A DNA stretch of 58,943 nucleotides from Nitrospirota bacterium (GCA_021825365.1 JAKAHR010000021.1:1-58943), one strand, 5' to 3'. Positions 16,233-24,596 are shown, counted from the stretch's first letter. A program made the numbers and translations. Notes: generated by a model not told the origin, from the sequence alone.

Positions 16233-18893
16233 ATGACAGAACGGAAATACAAGTTCATGCGTGAAGACTTCGGCGATATGCCGGTTCGTCTGGAGCATCT
16301 GACGATGCATCTGAACTTTCTCGATGAGGCGGTCGAGACGACCGGATGCCTCCGGATGGTGGCACTTACAGACCTGGCAGAACTCTCCCTCGATGCAAAC
16401 AGCCTCGACATTCTTGGCATCGAATGGGTGACCGGACCCGACGACAGCAAGGGGCAACCCCTTCCCTATGATTTCCAGAAGGACAGGAACCGGCTGATCA
16501 TCCCCTTTTCGCACGGAGTTTCAAAGGGCACGCGGTTCTTCATCCGCACCAGGACGCGGTGCCATCCCTCAGACCATCTCCTCGAGGGGATCTATAAGGA
16601 CACCACGTCTCCCGGTGCGCCGCAGCAATACATCTCCCAGTGCCAGCAGTGGGGTTTCCAGCGGATCATGCCGATCATCGATGACTGCAGGGCCAAATGC
16701 ACCTTTACGACAACCATTGAGGCGGACAGCCGCTACACCCATCTCATCAGCAACGGCAACATAAGCAAGAAATACCATCCGGACGGAAGGCCGGTACAAA
16801 AGCCGGATGACCCTTCACGCCAGGTGATCACCTACGAAAACCCCACGCCCATGGCGCCGTACCTCTTCATCGCCTGCGCCGGGACCTGGGATACCCTCGT
16901 CGACGAGGTCGCCTTCTCCTCGGGCAGGAGGGTAAGGCTCGAGTATCTCGTCCCCCCCGGAAGCGCGGACGATGCGAAGATACCCATGGATATCCTGAAG
17001 GAATCCGTCCTCTGGACGGAAAGGACGCAGGGATATGAATACTCCGCAGACACCTACCGTACGATATGCATGACAAAGTCGAATTTCGGAGGAATGGAGA
17101 ATGTCGGCAATACCACCATCGTGACCGACGCAGCCCTGATCAACGAGCATACGATGGACACCGCCCTTCTCTACTCCCATGCGGTGATCGTCCATGAGTT
17201 CGAGCATAACCAGTGCGGCAGCGAGACGACGATGGAGACGCCGTTCGATGTGTGGCTGAATGAGGCGTACACCGTTGATGTTGAGCGGCAGTTCATGGCA
17301 GACCTCTTCGACCCGTCGTTCATCAGGCTCAACCAGGTCGAGAGCATCCGTAACCCCCTCCTCGGCCCCCTCACCATGGAGGATGCCGGTCATGTCGGCC
17401 GGATCGTGCGGGACGGGTTCAACGATCCTGACGAGTTGATCGACGGCGTTACGTATGTCAAGGCAGCAGAGGTGATACGCATGTTACGGCTCATCCTCGG
17501 ACCGGATGCGTTTCGCGAGGCAAAGACCCTCTACTTCACCCGCTACCATAACGGCAATGCCAATACAGACCAGTTCTTCGGGTGCTTTGAGGAGAAATCC
17601 GGCATCTCCCTGGAACAGTTCAAAAAGACCTGGCTCTATACTATCGGCTATCCGAAGGTCACGGCCGAGACCAGATACAACCCTTCGAAGAAGCAATACC
17701 GGATCGCCTTCCATCAGGAGACGCCGCCCGACGTAAGCCCCTTTCATCTACCGATCGCCCTATCCCTCGTGGATAAGCAGGGGAAGGATCTGCCGGAAAC
17801 ACACCGGACATTTCAACTGAAGGATGCTGATGCCGAGCTGACCTTCTATGGCATCACCGAACCACCGGCCTTTGCCTCGATAAACCGCGACTACTCCTTC
17901 TACGGCACGTTCAGCCACAAGAACGCGACAGCCGGAACCCTTGCCCTGCAGGTGCGGCTCGACCCGAATGCCTATAACCGGGTGGACGCGATGCGGCAGC
18001 TGACTGACATCGAAAGGATCAGGCTGCTGCATGATTCCCGGGCGGAGGTGAGCGACGGCTGGCTCGACCTCTATGGAGAGATCCTTTCTCTCGGTGATCT
18101 GCCGGCATCGCTGAAGGCGTATTTTCTGAGGATAGACGAACAGCCAATGGACCGGTCATACACCACCTGGTATCAGGAACTGGTGGATGCACGCGAGGCG
18201 ATGATGCTCGCTGTCAATGGCAGGTACAGAAATAAGCTCGTCGCGATGTTCGAGGGGCTCGACACCTATGCGAAACCGGCGGGAAGGTCCCCGCGGGAAG
18301 GCATAGAGGAGAGGATGCTCAAGAACGTGCTCCTCGACCTCATCGTCATCGACGATCTGCCCGACAGCCACACCCTGACCATCGATCACTTCCGCAGGGC
18401 GACGACGGCAACGGACAGGGTGGCTGCGCTCATGGCATTGAACAGGAGTTCCTCTCCGCTGCGCCACGCGGTGCTGGAAGAGGTATATGAAGCCTGGCAC
18501 GAGCATCTGAGCGGCTATGCCAATTATCTCCGCATCATCTCAAACGGCACCTGCGATGACGTCTTCGATATGATCGAGAACGAGAAGAACCGTCCGGGGT
18601 TTATCATCACCCAGCCCACGTGGGCGCGGGCGCTCTTCCTCCCCATGGCGGTCAACAACAAGATGGTCTGGACCGCCCAGGGCATTGCATGGATCGCAGA
18701 CACGGTGATAGAACTTGCGCCGATTAATGCCATCACCGCGGGCAGGCTCCTCAATACGTTCCAGCATGTGAAGCGCCTCAAGCCCGTCCTCAGAGAGAAA
18801 GTGACCGCCGCGCTGGGGCGGATCGCCGCCAGTGTCTCCGAAAAGGACAGCCCCTCGGTCTTCGGCCAGGCAAGGATGTATCTGGAGAAATGA
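16233..18893 (+). CDS. Large M1-family (gluzincin) metallopeptidase
   Basis: This encodes 886 residues from the ATG at 16233, with AGAGAGGA about 13 nt upstream. M1 enzymes are zinc aminopeptidases. GGMEN at residues 286-290 is the exopeptidase motif, HEFEH at 321-325 holds the two zinc-binding His and the catalytic Glu, and E344 lies exactly 18 residues after the second His, giving the complete HEXXH-X18-E site. The flanking sequence (HEFEHNQCGSETTMETP) differs from the usual HELAHQWFG-N, and a Trp after the motif is replaced by Cys. The C-terminal part (about 510-886) fits the beta and helical domains of long M1 members. No signal peptide is seen, so it is probably cytoplasmic. It is a single-gene unit. 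Confidence 0.87.
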   Translation: MTERKYKFMREDFGDMPVRLEHLTMHLNFLDEAVETTGCLRMVALTDLAELSLDANSLDILGIEWVTGPDDSKGQPLPYDFQKDRNRLIIPFSHGVSKGTRFFIRTRTRCHPSDHLLEGIYKDTTSPGAPQQYISQCQQWGFQRIMPIIDDCRAKCTFTTTIEADSRYTHLISNGNISKKYHPDGRPVQKPDDPSRQVITYENPTPMAPYLFIACAGTWDTLVDEVAFSSGRRVRLEYLVPPGSADDAKIPMDILKESVLWTERTQGYEYSADTYRTICMTKSNFGGMENVGNTTIVTDAALINEHTMDTALLYSHAVIVHEFEHNQCGSETTMETPFDVWLNEAYTVDVERQFMADLFDPSFIRLNQVESIRNPLLGPLTMEDAGHVGRIVRDGFNDPDELIDGVTYVKAAEVIRMLRLILGPDAFREAKTLYFTRYHNGNANTDQFFGCFEEKSGISLEQFKKTWLYTIGYPKVTAETRYNPSKKQYRIAFHQETPPDVSPFHLPIALSLVDKQGKDLPETHRTFQLKDADAELTFYGITEPPAFASINRDYSFYGTFSHKNATAGTLALQVRLDPNAYNRVDAMRQLTDIERIRLLHDSRAEVSDGWLDLYGEILSLGDLPASLKAYFLRIDEQPMDRSYTTWYQELVDAREAMMLAVNGRYRNKLVAMFEGLDTYAKPAGRSPREGIEERMLKNVLLDLIVIDDLPDSHTLTIDHFRRATTATDRVAALMALNRSSSPLRHAVLEEVYEAWHEHLSGYANYLRIISNGTCDDVFDMIENEKNRPGFIITQPTWARALFLPMAVNNKMVWTAQGIAWIADTVIELAPINAITAGRLLNTFQHVKRLKPVLREKVTAALGRIAASVSEKDSPSVFGQARMYLEK

Positions 18894-18966
18894 TTCGGCT
18901 GTTGGGGACCTGTCCCCCGAAAAATGTGCCACTTGTAATTAGAGTGTTGGTAATATGAACACTCAA

Positions 18967-19141
18967 ATCGAAGTCTGCCGAAGCGTGAAGAATTTCAGTA
19001 TGTTTGAGCCCTGATGGTAGGGACGAGTTCTGAAATTCAGCGAGGCAGACTGTCACGGAGTGCGATCTTCTCAGGGGTGAGCTCTTTTGGGCACTTTTCT
19101 GTCTCATCACAGAAAAGTGCCTCGGGTGCGGGGTGAAACCC
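18967..19141. repeat. Dispersed repeat, copy A
   Basis: Two blocks, 18967-19001 and about 19081-19137, reappear in inverted orientation at 50498-50533 and 50412-50470. The second block contains a perfect 12-bp inverted repeat, GCACTTTTCTGT with ACAGAAAAGTGC (19091-19120). The spacer between blocks differs in length and sequence from the other copy. Minus-strand frames through it look peptide-like in both copies, but the conserved DNA hairpin and variable middle argue for a non-coding repeat. The bases 18894-18966 hold only a short G/C hairpin (GGGGACcTGTCCCC). Confidence 0.65.
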
Positions 19142-19181
19142 CGCCTTTTTGCGGCTGCCTGCGCGCCGGCCGTTTGAAGAG

Positions 19182-19443
19182 ATGGGGAAGAAGGAAGATA
19201 AAAAGGCATCTGCGGGCAGCGGTGTCACCAGGAGGCAGTTTCTCACCACTATAGGTGCTGGCACCCTGGCGGTCGCCGGAAATCGAGGCAGCTCTTCTGC
19301 GGAAGAGGCTCGATGTGCAAAGCGCTGGGCAGGCTGCCGAGGCAGCGCTGCGGGGAGCTTCCCCTCTCAGCCGCAATCAGTACAAGGTGCCGCTTTTCAG
19401 GGGACTGCCTGAGGAATCGATCTTGGCGATGGTCCAGACATGA
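19182..19443 (+). pseudogene. Collapsed remnant of a molybdenum-hydroxylase (xanthine dehydrogenase-like) gene pair
   Basis: The 5' half encodes a clear Tat signal: from ATG 19182 it reads GSGVTRRQFLTTIGAGTLAV, as at the start of exported [2Fe-2S] subunits. In the next frame, from about 19275 to the stop at 19443, the product reads AAEAALRGASPLSRNQYKVP and onward, which resembles the C-terminal end of the FAD subunit of molybdenum hydroxylases. Between them nearly everything expected of either subunit is missing and the frame shifts. The simplest reading is one large internal deletion in a two-gene operon. Family assignment is by eye and moderate. Confidence 0.4.
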
Positions 19444-19492
19444 GCCTCTCCGTGGTACAATATGACGACTCTGCCACGTGGAAGGAGACGCG

Positions 19493-20383
19493 ATGAGACT
19501 CGTAACCAGGGGAGACCTTGACGGTGTGACATCCGCAGTGCTGATCACCTCGATGGAACAGGTCGGTTCCATCGAACTGCTTCACCCCCAGGACATAACG
19601 GACAAGAGAACGAAGATAACGACAGACGATATCCTCGTGAATCTCCCTTACCATCCTGACTGCGGCATGTGGTTCGACCACCATGAACTCACCGACAGCA
19701 ACGAGAAGCCCCCTGCCGTCTTTCGCGGCAAACACGCTATCGCGCCGAGCGCTGCCCGCGTCATCTACGACTACTACGCTGCTGAGAAATTCAGGAAATA
19801 CGAGTCCCTTGTCAGCGAGACGGACCGTTTTGACGCAGCCCGACTGACCAAGGACGATGTGCTCGATCCTGCCGGCGTGATCCTGCTGGGATATACCATC
19901 GACTCGCGGTCAGGCATCGGGAGGTTCAAGGATTACTTCAGCAGACTTGTGGAGTGGCTCAAGGCGATGCCGGTAGAGGAAGTCCTCAGGCACCCCGAGG
20001 TAGCGGAAAGGGTGAAGATCCTCAGGGAAAACAACAAGACATTCCTTCAGGCCCTGAGCGAGCATTCCCGCCTCGAGGGAAATGTAGTCGTCACCGACTT
20101 CCGCTCCCTTCAGAAGCCCCCGGTCGGCAACCGTTTCCTTATCTATACCCTGTTTCCCTCAGCAACCGTCTCGGTGCGGCTGCAGTGGGGACCCGACAGG
20201 AGATTCGTCGCGACAAGCATCGGCCATAATATCTTCAACAGGACGTCAAAGGCAAACTGCGGCCAGATCTGCGGGGAGTATGGCGGAGGCGGCCACCGCG
20301 GCGCAGGCTCCTGCCCTGTCCCCACCTCTGAGGCTGACGGCTCTTTGAAGGATATCATCCGCAAGCTGCAGGAGGCCGGATAA
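19493..20383 (+). CDS. DHH-family phosphoesterase-like protein
   Basis: This encodes 296 residues from the ATG at 19493, with GGAAGGAG about 6 nt upstream. The N-terminal GDLDG motif (residues 7-11) and the central WFDHHEL supply the DHH metal-binding motifs, and the C-terminal YGGGGHRGAGSCPV is the DHHA1 glycine-rich substrate loop. This set defines the DHH superfamily (oligoribonucleases, c-di-AMP phosphodiesterases, exopolyphosphatases). Motif I has GDLDG where DxDG is usual, keeping one Asp. The substrate cannot be fixed from sequence. It probably forms a unit with the small gene at 20415. Confidence 0.82.
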   Translation: MRLVTRGDLDGVTSAVLITSMEQVGSIELLHPQDITDKRTKITTDDILVNLPYHPDCGMWFDHHELTDSNEKPPAVFRGKHAIAPSAARVIYDYYAAEKFRKYESLVSETDRFDAARLTKDDVLDPAGVILLGYTIDSRSGIGRFKDYFSRLVEWLKAMPVEEVLRHPEVAERVKILRENNKTFLQALSEHSRLEGNVVVTDFRSLQKPPVGNRFLIYTLFPSATVSVRLQWGPDRRFVATSIGHNIFNRTSKANCGQICGEYGGGGHRGAGSCPVPTSEADGSLKDIIRKLQEAG

Positions 20384-20414
20384 TTCATGCGTCTGCTGCA
20401 AGAGAAAGGGGCGC

Positions 20415-20558
20415 ATGGACCGGATCGATGACCTCAGGGAACTCGATGAGATCGAGGGAATAAAAGACATGCTCATGGAGATCCTGAAGACCCAGAGGCT
20501 GATCCTGACCCGAATCGATCACCTCGCCCAGGCGATTGCGCGCCTGGAAGAAAAATAG
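20415..20558 (+). CDS. 47-residue charged helical protein
   Basis: An ATG at 20415 with GAGAAAGGGG upstream opens a short frame whose product is almost all helix formers with a heptad-like pattern: DRIDDLRELDEIEGIKDMLM, then LTRIDHLAQAIARLEEK. A coiled coil is likely. It sits 31 nt after the DHH gene and 15 nt before the flavin reductase-like gene, in the same direction. No family is recognised, but spacing, ribosome-binding site and codon pattern favour a real gene. Confidence 0.5.
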   Translation: MDRIDDLRELDEIEGIKDMLMEILKTQRLILTRIDHLAQAIARLEEK

Positions 20559-20573
20559 AAAGCAGGAGTGCCC

Positions 20574-21137
20574 ATGAAAAAATCTCTCGGTCCAAAGACA
20601 ATCCTTTATCCCGCCCCGGTCATGGTGATCGGCACGTATGACGATTCCGGCAAGGCAAATGTCATGACAGCCTCCTGGGGAGGCATCTGCTGCTCGACCC
20701 CTCCCTGCATCGCCGTCTCCCTGAGAAAGGCGACGCATTCCTTCGGCTGCATCACGGAGAGGCAGGCATTCACGGTCAATATCCCCTCGGAGTCGAACCT
20801 GGTTGCTGCTGATTATTTCGGCATGGTCTCAGGGAAGGCGGAGGATAAGTTCAAGGCGACCGGCCTCACGCCGGTGAAGTCCGACCATGTGGACGCGCCT
20901 TACATAAAGGAATTCCCGCTGGTCATAGAATGCAAGGTGATCAAGACGGTCGAGATCGGGCTTCACACCCAGTTCATCGGTGAGATCATGGACGTCAAGA
21001 TGGATGAGTCCCTTCTCCATGACGGAAGGCCTGATATCGAAAAACTGAAGCCCGTTATCTTCGCCCCTGAACTCAGGACATATTTTTCCGTCGGCAGGGA
21101 GTTAGGCAAGGCCTTCTCGATGGGCAAGGGGAAGTGA
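20574..21137 (+). CDS. Flavoredoxin / flavin-reductase-like FMN-binding protein
   Basis: This encodes 187 residues from the ATG at 20574, with AGCAGGAG 6-7 nt upstream. The blocks [45 protein letters not shown] and FTVNIPS match the flavin reductase-like domain that binds FMN on a split barrel. Members without a partner domain act as flavoredoxins or NAD(P)H:flavin reductases in anaerobes. It is soluble. It lies between the small helical gene and a CMD-family gene, all in one direction, suggesting a small redox unit. Confidence 0.87.
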   Translation: MKKSLGPKTILYPAPVMVIGTYDDSGKANVMTASWGGICCSTPPCIAVSLRKATHSFGCITERQAFTVNIPSESNLVAADYFGMVSGKAEDKFKATGLTPVKSDHVDAPYIKEFPLVIECKVIKTVEIGLHTQFIGEIMDVKMDESLLHDGRPDIEKLKPVIFAPELRTYFSVGRELGKAFSMGKGK

Positions 21138-21149
21138 GGCAGGCCGGCG

Positions 21150-21569
21150 ATGGCGAAGAAGAATAACAGGGCGCTCCTGAAGTCCGCGAAGACCCTGATG
21201 AAGGATGAGGCCCTGACCGAGGCGATCTCGGCGGACATCGAGAAAGAGCGCGGCGGTCTCGGGTTTCTCCTGGGAATGCTGAAGAGACGTCCCCGCACCT
21301 TCAACCCCTATATGCTCAGGGGCCTGACGATCTACCGGGAGCCTTCCTCTCTCGACCGCAAGACCGTAGAACTGGTAGCCGTGGGAGCGGCGACTGCCCT
21401 TCATTGCGAGCATTGCCTCGAGGCGCATATGAAGAGGGCGGTTGAAGAGGGCGCATCCGGGGATGAGGTGCTGGATGCGATCCTCGTGGCAGGGGCGATC
21501 TCGGAGTCGTCCGCCCTCTCCGTAGCGATGCGGAAGTTCAGGCAGATGGAGGGGAAGAAGAAGGATTAG
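21150..21569 (+). CDS. Carboxymuconolactone decarboxylase (AhpD-like) family protein
   Basis: This encodes 139 residues. The active-site motif of AhpD-like proteins, CEHC, lies in ATALHCEHCLEAHMKRA near residues 87-100. The helical sequence before and after it (DRKTVELVAVGAA, DEVLDAILVAGAISESSAL) fits the CMD fold. Members with the CXXC act in thiol-dependent peroxide defence; here the close flavoredoxin gene (12 nt upstream) would be a reasonable partner. The ribosome-binding site is weak (GAGGCAGG about 9 nt away). The gene converges with the nucleotidyltransferase. Confidence 0.87.
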   Translation: MAKKNNRALLKSAKTLMKDEALTEAISADIEKERGGLGFLLGMLKRRPRTFNPYMLRGLTIYREPSSLDRKTVELVAVGAATALHCEHCLEAHMKRAVEEGASGDEVLDAILVAGAISESSALSVAMRKFRQMEGKKKD

Positions 21570-21644
21570 GGGGCCGGAGCACTGCCGAATGTTCGAGAGC
21601 ATGACCCGCAGTGATGTCTCGCCAATATGCCGGTGACGTCCGGC

Positions 21645-22886
21645 TTATGAGCCGCTTCGCAGCCAGTTGTTGATCAGCACAATCTCCCTTCTGCGTTGCA
21701 TCGCGGCCCGCGCCCTCCTGCTCCCGCTGAGCAGGTGTAGAAGGATCTCTCCGCCCCGCATCAGACTTTCGATCCAATAGCGCAGATAAAGCGAGTGGTA
21801 GAACGGCACGCCTGTGTCTGTTACTCCGTATTTCTGTTCGAGGTAGGACCGGGGAGGAGCCACGCTGCTCGCCAGGACGAGCGCCTTGGAAAACAGTCCG
21901 TTCTTTCTGTCCATATGCTCCAGGGCGTCGGGCAGGGGGATGGCGGCCTCATCCAGCAGCAGGTCAGAAAGCATGTCGGCTATGGTGGTGCCGGAGTCGT
22001 CATGTCCCATGCGGCGGAGATCCTCGACCCGCAACTCCGCGCCGAACAAGGCCGCTGCAACTTGCAGGGTGCAGGAGACATATCTCCCGATCCCGTATCC
22101 TCGGGCGCGGTCTCCAAGGGTCTGCCAGTCGATCGCCGTGTTGTAGCGCCTGATTACCTCACAGATATCGCAGAGGTTCTTCATCTCGATGATGCTGAAC
22201 CGGTGGTTGACCGAAAAATGGAGGCAGAGGTGCAGGATCAGATCCTCTGGAGACAGGATGAAGGCCGACTGCCCGCCGAAGGCAACACAGGATGCCCTGT
22301 CCCAGAAGCCGTCCATAAGCATGGCGCACCCGTCGATACAGGTCAGTGCCGCGTGGACCTCGAAGGACGGACCGCCGTGACGCGTGAAGGGAATGAGGTG
22401 GTGATGCCCCAGGAGTTGCTCTGATACCGGGGGGCGCACCCGGGGGCCATAGCCCTCGCCGATAAGGATATCCTCCACTGAGCACAGGTCCTTTCCCCTG
22501 ATGAGGATGTCGATGTCATGCATCGGCCGGAGGGCGATATCATCGTATATGGTCTCGGCAAGGCACGCCCCCTTCAGGACTATGGCTTCGATGCCTTGTT
22601 GCCCGAGGATGCCGATGATCTTCCTGAGGTCCTCGAGGATGAGGGTGTTGCGCGCGGCATGCAGGAAATAGGTCTCCTGGAGGCGATGCAGGACCTCCGC
22701 GGGGACATGCTCAGCGGCAGGGCTCCGTACAAGACGGCTGTAAAAGTAGGGGGTGAGCTCAAGCAGCTGCAGTTGAAGCAGGATATCGTGCCATGCCGCG
22801 GGGGGGGTGGATGTGATCAGCGAGACGGCATCCCCGTCATTGGTGGATACGGCGCGCAGAAGGGATACAGCCCTTTTTCTCTCCAT
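21645..22886 (-). CDS. Nucleotidyltransferase-family protein (PF14907-like), peptide-cluster type
   Basis: This encodes 413 residues. The block EAIVLKGACLAETIYDDIALRPMHDIDILI (about residues 100-129) holds the G-x-D-x-D-like catalytic pair at D124 and D126 of the uncharacterised nucleotidyltransferase family PF14907, as I recall it. Such proteins occur in lasso-peptide and related clusters beside HprK-like kinases and PqqD-like proteins, and are thought to attach or remove a nucleotide on a peptide or partner. Here it is the last gene of a tight minus-strand unit, starting 27 nt after the small Tat-signal peptide gene. GAGGAG abuts the ATG, an unusually short spacing, so translation may be coupled. 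Confidence 0.82.
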   Translation of the reverse strand: MERKRAVSLLRAVSTNDGDAVSLITSTPPAAWHDILLQLQLLELTPYFYSRLVRSPAAEHVPAEVLHRLQETYFLHAARNTLILEDLRKIIGILGQQGIEAIVLKGACLAETIYDDIALRPMHDIDILIRGKDLCSVEDILIGEGYGPRVRPPVSEQLLGHHHLIPFTRHGGPSFEVHAALTCIDGCAMLMDGFWDRASCVAFGGQSAFILSPEDLILHLCLHFSVNHRFSIIEMKNLCDICEVIRRYNTAIDWQTLGDRARGYGIGRYVSCTLQVAAALFGAELRVEDLRRMGHDDSGTTIADMLSDLLLDEAAIPLPDALEHMDRKNGLFSKALVLASSVAPPRSYLEQKYGVTDTGVPFYHSLYLRYWIESLMRGGEILLHLLSGSRRARAAMQRRREIVLINNWLRSGS

Positions 22887-22913
22887 CTCCTCAGTCCGTG
22901 ACAGTCAACGCCG

Positions 22914-23129
22914 TTACCAGCACTTCGTCTTAAAGATCTTTTCGAAGACCCCTTTGCAGGGGTCGCCCTCCCCGGCTCCCGGACTGTTCCGCGAATCATA
23001 CTTCTGCGCCCAGGCCTTGGTGGATCCCACCCTGAAGACCATCATGGCCGGGATCGTGTACCCCGTCGCCTTTATGGTCTTCCTGAGAAACTCGCGCCGC
23101 GAACTGCACTGATCCTTCTCGGGTTTCAT
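22914..23129 (-). CDS. 71-residue Tat-signal peptide, candidate substrate of the PqqD/HprK locus
   Basis: The ATG at 23129 has GGGAGGTGAGG 3-10 nt upstream, a strong site. The product has a twin-arginine motif SSRREFLRK at residues 9-17, a hydrophobic stretch with YTIP at 24-27, and a likely cleavage site at AWA-Q (41/42). The 30-residue tail runs QKYDSRNSPGAGEGDP (42-57) and ends CKGVFEKIFKTKCW, with Cys at 58 and 70 and a terminal Trp. The YxxP segment recalls the leader motif that lasso-precursor recognition domains bind, though the Leu and Gly positions do not fit well. It is flanked by kinase and nucleotidyltransferase genes. The substrate role is inference. Confidence 0.65.
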   Translation of the reverse strand: MKPEKDQCSSRREFLRKTIKATGYTIPAMMVFRVGSTKAWAQKYDSRNSPGAGEGDPCKGVFEKIFKTKCW

Positions 23130-23172
23130 CGTCCTCACCTCCCTTGCAACTCTCTTTCCTGTCCCTGCCGAA

Positions 23173-24036
23173 TCATGCGCATGCGTGCGCCTCTTCGCCG
23201 GAGTATGAGCCTGCCAATTCTGAAAACAGCGCGCCCGCCCGCTTCACATCTCTTGTGTCCAGCCGATAGCACTCGCAGGAGCGCACCAGCCGGACCAGGA
23301 CCTCGATACCCTTGTCGCCGAAGGATGAGAGATTGATCGCCTGTTCGATCAGCATGGATAAGGCCTCGGTTTCTCCGAGGGGGGTAAGCTCATCTCCTCC
23401 GGCCGGGTTATCTACCGGAAAGACGAGCCACGCCGGCCGCGCCGGCCGGGCCACCCAGTCTTTTCGTACTACAGAGGGATCGAATCTGGACTTGCCGGAT
23501 GAATCGACGAAGACCGCTGAGTCCGGTCGGTGCAGTTCAGGGAAGAGCCTCAGGGTAGCGGCAGTAGTATGGAAACTGCGCGGAAAGGGCCAGGCCCTGC
23601 TGCCGCCGGGCTCAAGCAGGATGATCTCGTCCGAGAGGCATCTCCAGCCATCCTGCAGCAGGCCGAGCGCCTGGGTGCTCTTGCCCGAGCCGGAGGGGCC
23701 GACCAGCAGGAGTCCTCTATCGTCCTTGACGAGACCTGCTGCGTGCAGCTGCAGGAAATGGTCGTGGGCCGCCAGGAGCGAAAGCATGATAGTCCATTCC
23801 AGCTGCTCTATGAGCCGCACCGGGTCGTCCGTCTCATGAACGACACCTTGCTGATTACCGAGCATATACACCGGGCCGCCGGCCCGTATTACCTGTCTGA
23901 CTGTCCATTCTGCGTCGCAGGGACCAGACGCTGAGCGGAGGGCTGGATAGAGCAACCCCACCGGCATGTCCCCGGGAAGACGTTTTGTCGTCAGTGCAAA
24001 GCGATAGCCGAATAATTCGTAACAGTTCCTTTCCAT
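23173..24036 (-). CDS. HPr kinase-like (HprK-related) protein
   Basis: This encodes 287 residues. Walker A is GPSGSGKST at 113-121, followed by CLSDEIILLEPGG, a Walker B-like strand, as in the C-terminal domain of HPr Ser kinase. It lacks the N-terminal HPr kinase domain and the usual HPr kinase signature, so it is an HprK-related member of the type found next to PqqD-like and nucleotidyltransferase genes. In lasso clusters such a kinase phosphorylates the peptide's C-terminal Ser. The tail of the small peptide here ends in Trp, but Ser46 and Ser49, Tyr44 and Thr68 are available. The start is 14 nt after the PqqD-like gene; the next gene begins 43 nt downstream. Confidence 0.83.
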   Translation of the reverse strand: MERNCYELFGYRFALTTKRLPGDMPVGLLYPALRSASGPCDAEWTVRQVIRAGGPVYMLGNQQGVVHETDDPVRLIEQLEWTIMLSLLAAHDHFLQLHAAGLVKDDRGLLLVGPSGSGKSTQALGLLQDGWRCLSDEIILLEPGGSRAWPFPRSFHTTAATLRLFPELHRPDSAVFVDSSGKSRFDPSVVRKDWVARPARPAWLVFPVDNPAGGDELTPLGETEALSMLIEQAINLSSFGDKGIEVLVRLVRSCECYRLDTRDVKRAGALFSELAGSYSGEEAHACA

Positions 24037-24050
24037 CTGCCCACCCCGGG

Positions 24051-24383
24051 CTACCCGGTCACTAACAGCTCCTCCTCCTGAAAGACTGAGATCATGGAGA
24101 TGACATCCCTCATCGCCTCATCAGGCGTAAGACCGAAGGCAACCGCCGATTGCCGCGCGATCTCCTCGACGGTGCTGCCGCCATTGCAGTATGTCAGGAT
24201 GAAAGACGCAGTGCGGTTGAGGGTATATATAGCGCCCCTGTTCGCATCATACAGTACACACCCGTCCCCCAGGTCCTTCTGCGACAGGGTCTCTGCCTTC
24301 ATCGGACGATACGTGCCCGGCAACAACCTGTCACATCGGTCGGATTTGACTCCCTCTCTGTCTTCTGCAGTCGTTGTGTTCAT
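24051..24383 (-). CDS. PqqD-family protein (RiPP recognition element type)
   Basis: This encodes 110 residues. The ATG at 24383 has GGAAAGGG 6 nt upstream and is preferred to the GTG at 24410. The core, LGDGCVLYDANRGAIYTLNRTASFILTYCNGGSTVEEIARQ, is the winged-helix PqqD fold: a strand pair with YDANRGAIYTLN, then a helix with the typical WxxL-like place taken by FILTYCNG. PqqD domains bind the leader of a peptide substrate and present it to modifying enzymes. It is the first gene of the four-gene unit and sits behind a sigma-54-like promoter. Confidence 0.85.
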   Translation of the reverse strand: MNTTTAEDREGVKSDRCDRLLPGTYRPMKAETLSQKDLGDGCVLYDANRGAIYTLNRTASFILTYCNGGSTVEEIARQSAVAFGLTPDEAMRDVISMISVFQEEELLVTG

Positions 24384-24432
24384 CTGCTGCCCTTTCCTCG
24401 ACTCACGCACCTGTAATTACGCATATCTATAT

Positions 24433-24448
24433 TACAAGAAGCGTGCCA
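24433..24448 (-). promoter_or_regulatory. Sigma-54-like promoter of the PqqD/HprK unit
   Basis: On the minus strand TGGCACG-CTTC-TTGTA matches the sigma-54 consensus TGGCACG-N4-TTGCW except that the GC of the -12 element is GT. The GG-N10-GT spacing is exact. The expected transcription start is about 37 nt before the ATG at 24383. Bases 24449-24596 hold nothing else clear. Confidence 0.5.
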
Positions 24449-24596
24449 TGGAGAAATGCCAGTTTCCTTCGCCGGGACTTCCCGGCAAAAAAGGGGGGAG
24501 AGACACAGCAGCCGGCTGATTAAAAGGATATTATGAAAAGTCAGGTTGTGAGGCGCCCGGCGTCCTGGCAGGCCTCATCCGTCCTACAAACGCAAG

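Noticed and set aside
22914..24383. A classical lasso-peptide cluster
   Set aside because: The cyclase (asparagine-synthetase-like) and leader protease are absent from the unit and its flanks, so only a partial resemblance is claimed.
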